In this document: piece by piece, positions 1-5,044 of the stretch | How the letters are laid out: the number at the start of each line of letters is the position of its first letter | Position numbering within the stretch: the stretch's first letter is position 1 | Assembly: GCA_934546725.1 (NCBI GenBank) | Contig: CAKTED010000076.1 | Span: forward strand, 1-7,090 | Length of the DNA: 7,090 nt | Direction of reading: 5' to 3' | Origin: an uncultured Oscillospiraceae bacterium | GTDB lineage: Bacteria; Bacillota; Clostridia; Oscillospirales; Oscillospiraceae | Notes under the pieces: model-generated | Database searches by the model: none | What the model saw: only the letters and a program-made list of their open reading frames with translations | Told to the model about the DNA's origin: nothing | Program-made: the position numbers and the translations under genes

Positions 1-12
1 GTACTGCTCCGC

Positions 13-60
13 CCTCCATGGAGGATTCCACGGGGGTACTTCGTACCCCTCTGAATGACG
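13..60 (-). repeat. Diverged copy of an interspersed repeat, inverted relative to 6980-7034
   Basis: This stretch contains CCATGGAGGA (16-25), CGGGGG (31-36) and CCCTCTGAATGACG (47-60). The same blocks occur in the same order in the reverse complement of 7034-6980. The middle differs: here it forms a 7-bp hairpin, GGGGTAC/GTACCCC with loop TTC (33-49), while the right copy has a longer GCGAAGCGACCGAAG-type core. The palindrome CCTCCATGGAGG spans 13-24. No coding potential was seen. It lies beyond the tRNA terminator, so it is outside that transcript. Confidence 0.6.
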
Positions 61-97
61 TAAACTTCAGGGCTCCGCGTCCCACTCCCCAAAAGCA

Positions 98-131
98 CAA
101 AAAATAAAAGCACCGCAAAGCGATGCTTTTA
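98..131 (-). terminator. Intrinsic terminator of the tRNA operon
   Basis: On the minus strand the arms AAAAGCATCGC (130-120) and GCGGTGCTTTT (116-106) pair around a TTT loop, with one T.G wobble, followed by ATTTTTTG. The wobble is an A.C mismatch on the plus strand, which supports minus-strand use. It sits just after the last tRNA. Confidence 0.85.
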
Positions 132-134
132 TCG

Positions 135-210
135 TGGTGACCCAGCGGGGACTCGAACCCCGGACACCCTGCTTAAAAGGCAGGTGCTCTGCCACCTGAG
201 CTACTGGGTC
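135..210 (-). tRNA. tRNA-Lys (anticodon TTT)
   Basis: The reverse complement folds as a complete 76-nt tRNA. Acceptor arm GACCCAG/CTGGGTC, anticodon stem CCTGC/GCAGG closing the loop CTTTTAA with anticodon TTT, T-arm loop GTTCGAGTC, discriminator A and an encoded CCA at 137-135. It is the last gene of a five-tRNA cluster. A terminator-like hairpin at 221-264 separates it from tRNA-Gln, so its dose relative to the other four may be lower. Confidence 0.97.
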
Positions 211-220
211 ATATATGGTT

Positions 221-264
221 TAAAAATAATAAATCGGTTCGGGAAGCCGCCGTCCCGAACCGAT
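221..264 (-). terminator. Terminator-like hairpin between tRNA-Gln and tRNA-Lys
   Basis: ATCGGTTCGGGA (233-244) and TCCCGAACCGAT (253-264) form a perfect 12-bp stem around an 8-nt loop. On the minus strand it is followed by TTTATTATTTTTAAA, a broken but U-rich tract. It lies inside the tRNA cluster, 11 nt before the 5' end of tRNA-Lys when measured from the U-rich tract. It could be a leaky terminator or a processing site. No good promoter is visible between it and tRNA-Lys. Confidence 0.55.
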
Positions 265-266
265 AT

Positions 267-341
267 TGGCAGGGATGGCTGGACTCGAACCAGCGAATCG
301 CGGAGTCAAAGTCCGCTGCCTTACCACTTGGCTACACCCCC
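267..341 (-). tRNA. tRNA-Gln (anticodon TTG)
   Basis: The reverse complement is a 75-nt tRNA. Acceptor GGGGGTG pairs with CATCCCT using two G.U pairs, including the first pair. Anticodon stem GCGGA/TCCGC closes loop CTTTGAC, anticodon TTG. The T arm reads GCTGGTTCGAGTCCAGC, the discriminator is G, and CCA is encoded at 269-267. A weak first acceptor pair is a common tRNA-Gln trait. Fourth gene of the cluster in transcription order. Confidence 0.96.
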
Positions 342-384
342 AAATTTTCAAGGCAACGCGACCGGCCAATAAATGAAATAAAAG

Positions 385-462
385 TGGGGTGGATGAACGG
401 ATTCGAACCGTCGGCCTCCAGGGCCACAACCTGGCGCTCTAACCAACTGAGCTACACCCACC
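385..462 (-). tRNA. tRNA-His (anticodon GTG)
   Basis: The reverse complement folds as a tRNA with anticodon stem CCAGG/CCTGG and loop TTGTGGC, anticodon GTG. The gene encodes the extra 5' G (G-1, position 462) opposite discriminator C73 (388), the identity pair of histidine tRNAs. Acceptor GTGGGTG pairs with CATCCAC. CCA is encoded at 387-385. Third gene of the cluster. Confidence 0.96.
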
Positions 463-474
463 ACAACTCAAACC

Positions 475-491
475 GATCGCCAAAGGCGATC
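475..491 (-). other. Short hairpin between tRNA-Arg and tRNA-His
   Basis: GATCGCC and GGCGATC form a 7-bp perfect stem with an AAA (TTT on the transcript) loop, immediately 3' of tRNA-Arg. No T-tract follows on the minus strand, so it is not a standard terminator. A spacer structure for tRNA precursor processing is the likeliest reading. Confidence 0.4.
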
Positions 492-493
492 TA

Positions 494-570
494 TGGCACG
501 CCAGAAGGGATTCGAACCCCTGGCCTACTGCTTAGAAGGCAGTTGCTCTATCCGGCTGAGCTACTGGCGC
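494..570 (-). tRNA. tRNA-Arg (anticodon TCT)
   Basis: The reverse complement is a 77-nt tRNA. Acceptor GCGCCAG pairs with CTGGCGT (G.U first pair), anticodon stem ACTGC/GCAGT closes loop CTTCTAA with anticodon TCT, the T arm holds GGTTCGAATCC, the discriminator is G and CCA is encoded at 496-494. It reads AGA/AGG-type arginine codons. Second gene of the cluster. Confidence 0.97.
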
Positions 571-587
571 ATAAAACAAAGGGAACG

Positions 588-661
588 TGGAGCGGGTGAT
601 GGGAATCGAACCCACGTATCCAGCTTGGAAGGCTGGTGTTCTACCATTGAACTACACCCGC
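588..661 (-). tRNA. tRNA-Gly (anticodon TCC)
   Basis: The reverse complement is a 74-nt tRNA. Acceptor GCGGGTG/CACCCGC, anticodon stem CCAGC/GCTGG with loop CTTCCAA, anticodon TCC, T-arm loop GTTCGATTC, discriminator T and encoded CCA at 590-588. First gene of the cluster, about 17 nt downstream of the predicted transcription start. Confidence 0.97.
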
Positions 662-684
662 ACATATCCCTCAGTCGCTTAAAG

Positions 685-714
685 ATATTACCACATCGGG
701 CACGCCTCTGTCAA
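685..714 (-). promoter_or_regulatory. Promoter of the five-tRNA operon
   Basis: On the minus strand a perfect -35 TTGACA (714-709) is followed after 18 nt by TAATAT (690-685), preceded by TGG as an extended -10 element. The expected start is near 678, just upstream of tRNA-Gly. It lies between the phoU terminator and the tRNAs, so the tRNA operon should be transcribed independently of pst. Confidence 0.75.
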
Positions 715-744
715 TACGATTTTGCAAGTTTTTTATTTTTATAC

Positions 745-793
745 AAAAAATACAGGGCTATCGCAGAAATTCAGGCGTTTCTGCGATAGCCTG
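745..793 (-). terminator. Intrinsic terminator of the pst-phoU operon
   Basis: GCTATCGCAGAAA (757-769) and TTTCTGCGATAGC (778-790) form a perfect 13-bp stem with an 8-nt loop, extended by CAGG/CCTG around a single bulged base. On the minus strand it is followed by TATTTTTTG. It begins about 17 nt after the phoU stop codon. Confidence 0.9.
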
Positions 794-810
794 GCGATAT
801 TATCCCGCGC

Positions 811-1479
811 TCAGATATGGTCCGGGATAACACCGTTTTTGGATCTTGCTCCGGTAATGGCATATTCCACCCACTCGGCAATATTCGTCGCGTGGTCGGC
901 AATGCGCTCAAGATACTTGGCGATCATGAGCAGGTCCACATAGTACTCTCCCTTGCCGCTGTCCTCCCCAATCGCATCTATCACCTCGGCCTTGATGCGG
1001 CTGAACCAGTCGTCCACAACATCGTCATATGCTATAACGCTTCTTGCAAGCTCAAGATCGCGCCGCACGAAGGAGTCTATGCTGTTGTTAACCATTTTCA
1101 CGGCCTCTGCGGCCATGGACTTGATATCCTGCTCGTTTTTGTTGCTGTGGCCTATGATATAGCGCGCTATCTCGGCTATGTCCGAGGCCTGATCGCCTAT
1201 GCGCTCCATGTCCGATATCATTTTGAGCGCCGAGGATATCTCGCGCAGGTCTGTCGCCACAGGCTGCTGCTGGAGCAAAAGCTTCAGGCAGAGCGACTCT
1301 ATCTCCCGCTCCCGCCGGTCTATCTCGGAATCCGTCTCGAGCACAACGGATATGAGAGTCTCTTCATTATTCGTCAAAGCGTTTATCGCCGCGCTGATGG
1401 CCTTTTCACACAGGCTGCCCATATGGACCATTTCGTCATGCAGCGTGCTCATCTGTTCGTTGAATTTGTCCCGCATCAT
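811..1479 (-). CDS. phoU: Phosphate transport system regulatory protein PhoU
   Basis: PhoU is a cytoplasmic helical-bundle protein that couples the PstSCAB transporter to phosphate signalling and limits uptake when phosphate is plentiful. The 222-residue length is typical. The two repeats that carry the family metal-binding signature are visible: ERIGDQASD (92-100) and ERIADHATN (191-199), each with the E..xxD spacing, in a protein that is helical throughout. It is the last gene of the pst operon, and its start overlaps the pstB stop as ATGA (1479-1476). Two adjacent ATG codons (1479 and 1476) are possible; GGGAGG lies 5 nt from the first and 8 nt from the second, so the real start may be the second. 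A terminator follows. No PhoR kinase, its usual signalling partner, is encoded in the window. Confidence 0.96.
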   Translation of the reverse strand: MMRDKFNEQMSTLHDEMVHMGSLCEKAISAAINALTNNEETLISVVLETDSEIDRREREIESLCLKLLLQQQPVATDLREISSALKMISDMERIGDQASDIAEIARYIIGHSNKNEQDIKSMAAEAVKMVNNSIDSFVRRDLELARSVIAYDDVVDDWFSRIKAEVIDAIGEDSGKGEYYVDLLMIAKYLERIADHATNIAEWVEYAITGARSKNGVIPDHI

Positions 1480-2225
1480 CCGAACCTCCCGGTAATATAG
1501 TCCTCCGTCCGCTTATCCTGCGGCATGGAGAAAAGCTTTTCCGTATCGTTGAATTCTATTACCTCGCCAAGCAGGAAAAACGCCGTCCTGTCCGATATTC
1601 TCGCCGCCTGCTGCATATTGTGCGTTACTATGACGATGGTGTACTGCTTTTTCAGCTCCACGGCAAGATCCTCTATTTTGGACGTTGATATCGGGTCAAG
1701 CGCGGACGTCGGCTCATCCATGAGCAGCACCTCCGGCTCCACGGCAAGAGCGCGGGCTATGCAAAGCCTCTGCTGCTGTCCGCCGGACATTTCGAGCGCG
1801 CTTTTCTTCAGTCTGTCCTTAACATCGTCCCAAAGTGCGGCGCTGCGCAGCGATTTTTCAACTATATCATCCAGCTTCGCCTTTCCGCGGACTCCGTGCG
1901 TCCTCGGCCCATAGGCTATATTGTCATAAATGCTCATCGGAAACGGATTCGGCTTCTGAAACACCATGCCAACGCGCCTGCGCAGCTGGTTTACGTCCAT
2001 ATCCTTATATATATCCACTCCGTCAAGCTTCACGCTTCCGCTGATGCGGCAGCCCTCAACAAGGTCGTTCATACGGTTGAGCGTTTTGAGCACGGTGGAT
2101 TTTCCGCAGCCGGAGGGGCCGATAAAGGCCGTTATCTGCTTTTCCGGTATCTCCATGCTTATGCCCTTCACGGCCTTGAAGTCGCCGTAATACAGCTCCA
2201 GGTTTTCAATGTCTATTTTTCCCAT
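1476..2225 (-). CDS. pstB: Phosphate ABC transporter ATP-binding protein PstB
   Basis: PstB is the ATPase that drives phosphate import; two copies dock on the PstC/PstA membrane pair. The 249-residue protein has every expected nucleotide-binding element: Walker [10 protein letters not shown] (36-44), Q-loop glutamine in [10 protein letters not shown] (Q90), the ABC signature MSGGQQQR (146-153), Walker B VLLMDEP (166-172) with catalytic E171, D-loop SALD (174-177) and switch histidine H202 in [20 protein letters not shown] and YGPRTHG are strongly PstB-like and separate it from other importers. The start has GGGAG about 8 nt upstream. It begins 12 nt after the pstA stop and its stop overlaps phoU, consistent with translational coupling. 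Nothing unusual was seen. Confidence 0.98.
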   Translation of the reverse strand: MGKIDIENLELYYGDFKAVKGISMEIPEKQITAFIGPSGCGKSTVLKTLNRMNDLVEGCRISGSVKLDGVDIYKDMDVNQLRRRVGMVFQKPNPFPMSIYDNIAYGPRTHGVRGKAKLDDIVEKSLRSAALWDDVKDRLKKSALEMSGGQQQRLCIARALAVEPEVLLMDEPTSALDPISTSKIEDLAVELKKQYTIVIVTHNMQQAARISDRTAFFLLGEVIEFNDTEKLFSMPQDKRTEDYITGRFG

Positions 2226-2237
2226 AACTATTCTCCC

Positions 2238-3080
2238 TCAGCTTCTGCTCAGCTTTTTTGCCGCCCTGCCGGATATCCAGTTTATAAGCACAACTATCAC
2301 CAGCAGTACAACGGCCGTGGCATAGGCCTGATCGGTATAAAGTCCCTCGCTCATGAGGCAGTACATGTGAACGGAAAGCGTTCTCGCCGATGAAAGCAGC
2401 CCTTTAGGAACCTCGGGCATTGTCCCCCCCGTGAAGATAAGCGCCGCCGTCTCGCCAACGATGCGGCCTATGGCCAGAATAACGCCGGAGAGGATGCCGG
2501 GCATGGCCGTCGGCACGATTATTTTGAAAACCGTTCTCAGCTTGCCCGCGCCGAGACCGAAGCTGCCCTCGCGGTAGGAATCCGGCACGGCGATGAGCGC
2601 CTCCTCCGTAGTTCTTATTATCGTCGGCAGCACCATTATGGCCAGCGTAAGTACGCCTGAGATGAGCGAATAGCTCCAGCCCATGGCTATGACGAAGGCC
2701 AGAAAGCCGAAAAGTCCGTAAACGATGGAGGGTATTCCGGCCAGCGTCTCATTTGTGACCCTGATGATCGAAACGAGCTTTGACCCGCGCTTTGCATATT
2801 CCGCCAGATAAACCGCCGAGCATACGCCGATCGGCACGGCGATAAGCAGCGTGAGCAGCGTCATTATCAGCGTATTTATGATGGACGGAAGCATGGAAGC
2901 GTTTTCGGACGTGTATTTCCACGCGAAGAGCTCTGTGGAAAGGTTCGGCACGCCCTTTATGAGAATATATGCCACAATGAAAAGCATGGAGCCGACCGTT
3001 ATCACCGCCGCCAGCAGGATAAGAATGCGCATTATGAGCGAGCCGGGACGGCCCCTGTACGCCTTAAGTCCTTTTTTCAT
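2238..3080 (-). CDS. pstA: Phosphate ABC transporter permease PstA
   Basis: PstA is one of the two membrane subunits that form the phosphate channel. The 280-residue protein shows about six hydrophobic segments (near 18-42, 65-92, 113-133, 138-155, 192-215 and 254-272). The cytoplasmic coupling loop that contacts PstB is GLGAGKLRTVFKIIVPTAMP (175-194), an EAA-type motif, followed by the conserved GRIVGETAA (205-213), whose arginine and glutamate are conserved in Pst permeases. ETLAGIPSIVYGLFG (111-125) is also typical. The ATG has GAGGTGG about 6 nt upstream and overlaps the pstC stop as ATGA (3080-3077), so translation is probably coupled. Length and motifs are normal for the family. Confidence 0.97.
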   Translation of the reverse strand: MKKGLKAYRGRPGSLIMRILILLAAVITVGSMLFIVAYILIKGVPNLSTELFAWKYTSENASMLPSIINTLIMTLLTLLIAVPIGVCSAVYLAEYAKRGSKLVSIIRVTNETLAGIPSIVYGLFGFLAFVIAMGWSYSLISGVLTLAIMVLPTIIRTTEEALIAVPDSYREGSFGLGAGKLRTVFKIIVPTAMPGILSGVILAIGRIVGETAALIFTGGTMPEVPKGLLSSARTLSVHMYCLMSEGLYTDQAYATAVVLLVIVVLINWISGRAAKKLSRS

Positions 3081-3937
3081 TTTTTGCCACCTCTTTTTAT
3101 CGCGGAGAAGCAGAGATTTATTATGAGGATGAATACAAAAAGGACGACCGCCGTACCTATGAGTGCCTTTCTGTGCAGCCCCTCGGCATACGCCATCTCA
3201 AGCACTATGTTCGCCGTGAGCGTCCGCACGCCGTCCAGAATCGAATCCGGCAGGATGCTCTGGTTTCCGGCTACCATGACAACGGCCATCGTCTCGCCGA
3301 TGGCACGGCCGACGCCGAGAATAACGCCGGAGAGGATACCGGAGCGCGCGGCGGGAAACATGGCCCTGAATATGCTGCGCTCCTTCGTTGCTCCCAGTGC
3401 CAGCGAGCCCTCATAATAGCTGTCCGGCACCGCGCGCAGCGATGCCTCAGTCGTACTTATGACCGTCGGCAGGATCATTATTCCCAGCAGGATGGACGCC
3501 GTAAGCACGCCCTTGCCGCTCGTTCCGGCGATGCTCTGTATCACCGGAACTATCACTACCAGTCCGAAAAAGCCGTAAACTATCGAAGGTATGCCCGCCA
3601 GCAGCTCCACGGCCGGCTTTATGACCTTATAGAGCTTATCCGGGCAATACTTAACGAGAAATACCGCCGTTAAAATTCCTATCGGTACGCCTATGATAAC
3701 CGCACCGGCAGTAACGTATATGCTGCCGATTATCATCGGGAATATTCCGAAAAGCCCCTGAGAGGGCTTCCACTGCATTCCTCCGAGAAATTTGAAAACG
3801 CCTATCTCCGCAATTGCCGGAACGCCGTTTGCGAACATGAACAGGCAGATCATTATGACCGCCGCCACAGAAACGCAGGCGCAGAGCAGAAACAGCAGCT
3901 TCATCAATATTTCTCTGACTCTCTGTACCTTAAGCAA
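3077..3937 (-). CDS. pstC: Phosphate ABC transporter permease PstC (TTG start)
   Basis: PstC pairs with PstA to form the phosphate channel. From the chosen start it is 286 residues long with about six membrane segments (first near 13-36) and the family motifs ELLAGIPSIVYGFFG (111-125), the coupling loop LGATKERSIFRAMFPAARSG (181-200) and GRAIGETMAV (210-219). I chose TTG at 3937: AAGGTGG sits 8 nt upstream, and the protein then starts just before the first membrane helix, as PstC proteins of this type do. The open frame extends upstream to another TTG at 4042, but that would add 35 non-conserved residues, overlap pstS, and place a strong hairpin (3970-4003) inside the coding region. GTG at 3949 and ATG at 3904 are other possibilities. 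Its stop overlaps pstA. Confidence 0.93.
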   Translation of the reverse strand: MLKVQRVREILMKLLFLLCACVSVAAVIMICLFMFANGVPAIAEIGVFKFLGGMQWKPSQGLFGIFPMIIGSIYVTAGAVIIGVPIGILTAVFLVKYCPDKLYKVIKPAVELLAGIPSIVYGFFGLVVIVPVIQSIAGTSGKGVLTASILLGIMILPTVISTTEASLRAVPDSYYEGSLALGATKERSIFRAMFPAARSGILSGVILGVGRAIGETMAVVMVAGNQSILPDSILDGVRTLTANIVLEMAYAEGLHRKALIGTAVVLFVFILIINLCFSAIKRGGKK

Positions 3938-3945
3938 GGTATCTC

Positions 3946-3952
3946 CCACCTT
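3946..3952 (-). promoter_or_regulatory. Ribosome-binding site deciding the pstC start
   Basis: The minus strand reads AAGGTGG, 8 nt before TTG at 3937-3935. A second site, GGAGG (3958-3954), lies 4 nt before an in-frame GTG at 3949, which is rather close. Either site puts the pstC start well downstream of pstS. Confidence 0.55.
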
Positions 3953-3969
3953 TCCTCCGCTTTTATGTG

Positions 3970-4003
3970 CCGAACCTGTCCCTGAAATTCGGGGCAGGTT
4001 CGG
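3970..4003 (-). other. Strong intercistronic hairpin between pstS and pstC
   Basis: CCGAACCTG(T)CCC (3970-3982) and GGG(G)CAGGTTCGG (3991-4003) form a 13-position stem with an 8-nt loop; on the transcript one position is an A.C mismatch. No T-tract follows on the minus strand (CACATAAAAG), so it is not a normal terminator. A 3' mRNA stabiliser or attenuator that makes PstS more abundant than PstCAB is the likely role, as is known for many binding-protein-dependent transport operons. Confidence 0.7.
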
Positions 4004-4034
4004 TGTGTGTATCACAGAGTTCTGTGTCTGTATT

Positions 4035-4877
4035 TCAGCCAAGCTTGTTCCAGTCGGTGAGCTCGCCCATGAATATCTGTCTTACCTGCTCGGAGGTGAG
4101 GTCGCTTACGCTGTTGGCGTTGTTTACGATAACCGCGATACCGTCCATTGCCATCTTTACGCAGGTGAGCTTGGAGGCCTCGTCCGGCTTCAGCTCACGG
4201 GAGGACATTCCGAAGCTGCACACGCCCTCGATAGCGGAGGTGATGCCCGCGGAGGAGCCGCTCTGCTGTATCTCGATCGTAACGCCGCTGTTGAGCTCCT
4301 TGTATTTATCCGCAAGTACCTCCATCACGGGAGCCACGGAGGTAGAGCCCGCGAGGGTAACGGTTCCGGTGAGTCCTGCGGGAGTGTAGGCATCGCCGGC
4401 CGCAACGCTGATGTAGCCCTTATCGGCAACTATCTCCTGTCCGTCCTTCGACATGATGAAGTTCAGGAAATCCTGATCCAGCTCGCTGAGCGTGCCTTCC
4501 TGATATACGATATTGAAGGGTCTTGCAATGGTGTAGCTGCCGTTGTTTATGTTCTCAACGGTGGCGTCAACTCCGTCCACCTTCACGGCCTTAACGTCGC
4601 TTGAAAGAGATCCGAGGGAAACATAACCGATGGCCGCCTTATTGCCGCTTACGGTCGTGAGCATAACGGAGGTGCTGTTGGTGATCTCGGCGGTATCGAG
4701 CGTCGCATCGTTCCCGTCGGCATCCTCGACCTTGAAGAGCTCCACAAACGCTCCGCGCGTTCCGGAGCCATCCTCCCGTGAAATTACCGAAATGCTGTTC
4801 GCCTTGCTTCCGCCGCAGCCGCAGAAGAGTCCTGCGGATATTACCGCAGCCATTGCCAAACTGATAAGCTTTTTCAT
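4035..4877 (-). CDS. pstS: Phosphate-binding lipoprotein PstS with circularly permuted domain order
   Basis: PstS captures phosphate outside the membrane and delivers it to PstC/PstA. This 280-residue protein has a lipoprotein signal peptide (basic MKK, hydrophobic core, LFCG before Cys21). The body matches clostridial PstS but in swapped order. Residues 28-158 carry SREDGSGTR (33-41, the phosphate-contacting R..D.SGT element), AIGYVSLGSL (82-91), SYTIARPFNI (114-123) and FLNFIMSKDGQEIV (137-150), normally the C-terminal half. Residues 171-280 carry GTVTLAGSTSVAPVMEVL (171-188), QQSGSSAGI (204-212), SFGMSSREL (221-229), DGIAVIVN (245-252) and TSEQVRQIFMGELTDWNKLG (261-280), normally the N-terminal half. 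A short linker, about 159-170, joins them. Every block occurs once and in frame. The ATG at 4877 has AAGGAG 9 nt upstream; an in-frame ATG at 4928 would bury the signal peptide, so I rejected it. The phosphate role is supported by the operon; the permutation is my reading from family motif order. Confidence 0.92.
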   Translation of the reverse strand: MKKLISLAMAAVISAGLFCGCGGSKANSISVISREDGSGTRGAFVELFKVEDADGNDATLDTAEITNSTSVMLTTVSGNKAAIGYVSLGSLSSDVKAVKVDGVDATVENINNGSYTIARPFNIVYQEGTLSELDQDFLNFIMSKDGQEIVADKGYISVAAGDAYTPAGLTGTVTLAGSTSVAPVMEVLADKYKELNSGVTIEIQQSGSSAGITSAIEGVCSFGMSSRELKPDEASKLTCVKMAMDGIAVIVNNANSVSDLTSEQVRQIFMGELTDWNKLG

Positions 4878-4886
4878 TTTTGTTTT

Positions 4887-4892
4887 CTCCTT
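4887..4892 (-). promoter_or_regulatory. Ribosome-binding site of pstS
   Basis: The minus strand reads AAGGAG with 9 nt to ATG at 4877-4875. This fixes the start in front of the signal peptide MKKLISLAMAA, and not at the upstream in-frame ATG codons. Confidence 0.85.
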
Positions 4893-4941
4893 AACTTTTA
4901 TAAAATTCATATCCTTTATGGTACGCATATAAGGTACGAAT

Positions 4942-4985
4942 ATTATGTTAAGTTCAAAATCCTGTGTACGTTAAATTCCGGTAAA
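4942..4985 (-). promoter_or_regulatory. Probable pst operon promoter with PHO-box-like repeats
   Basis: CATAAT (4947-4942) is a candidate -10 about 65 nt upstream of the pstS ATG. No TTGACA-like -35 lies at the right distance. Instead there are repeated TTTA(C/A)C motifs at 4985-4980 and 4975-4970, one helical turn apart, plus TTGAAC (4957-4952) and TTAACA (4951-4946). These resemble the TTAACA-type direct repeats bound by PhoP in Bacillus. A missing -35 with such repeats would fit an activator-dependent phosphate-starvation promoter. The repeat spacing is imperfect, so the operator call is tentative. Confidence 0.4.
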
Positions 4986-5001
4986 GCAATTTTTCCCAAT
5001 G

Positions 5002-5042
5002 TAAAAAGCGCCCCCGCGATCCGTCAGGACTGCGGGAGCACT
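5002..5042 (-). terminator. Intrinsic terminator of the marR-MATE operon
   Basis: On the minus strand AGTGCTCCCGCAGTCC (5042-5027) pairs with GGATCGCGGGGGCGCT (5022-5007) around the loop TGAC, with several G.T wobbles and one mismatch, and is followed by TTTTAC. It starts 2 nt after the MATE stop codon and insulates pst from the efflux operon. Confidence 0.88.
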
Positions 5043-5044
5043 CA

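Noticed and set aside
184..789. Several short open frames across the tRNA cluster with GFEP/IRTP-like peptides
   Set aside because: These are translations of the tRNA genes read from the opposite strand, a well-known false-gene pattern.
817..1500. A 227-codon plus-strand open frame opposite phoU, and similar frames opposite pstB, pstA, pstC and pstS
   Set aside because: Each covers a well-supported minus-strand gene and shows no family motifs; they are shadows of codon bias.
4013..4026. Small CACAG/CTGTG hairpin just after pstS
   Set aside because: Only 5 bp with a 4-nt loop; weak beside the neighbouring 13-position stem.
4035..4877. pstS as a truncated pseudogene or a fusion of two partial copies by assembly error
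   Set aside because: All canonical blocks are present once in one frame with signal peptide, ribosome site and promoter, and no leftover pstS fragments lie upstream or in the gap to pstC. An assembly fault cannot be fully excluded from sequence alone.
4875..4928. Upstream in-frame ATG extending pstS by 17 residues
   Set aside because: It would put a charged stretch in front of the signal peptide, and the good AAGGAG site lies directly before the later ATG.
4920..4938. CGTACC direct repeat (13-bp period) in the pstS leader
   Set aside because: Only two 6-bp copies downstream of the likely start; too short to call an operator.
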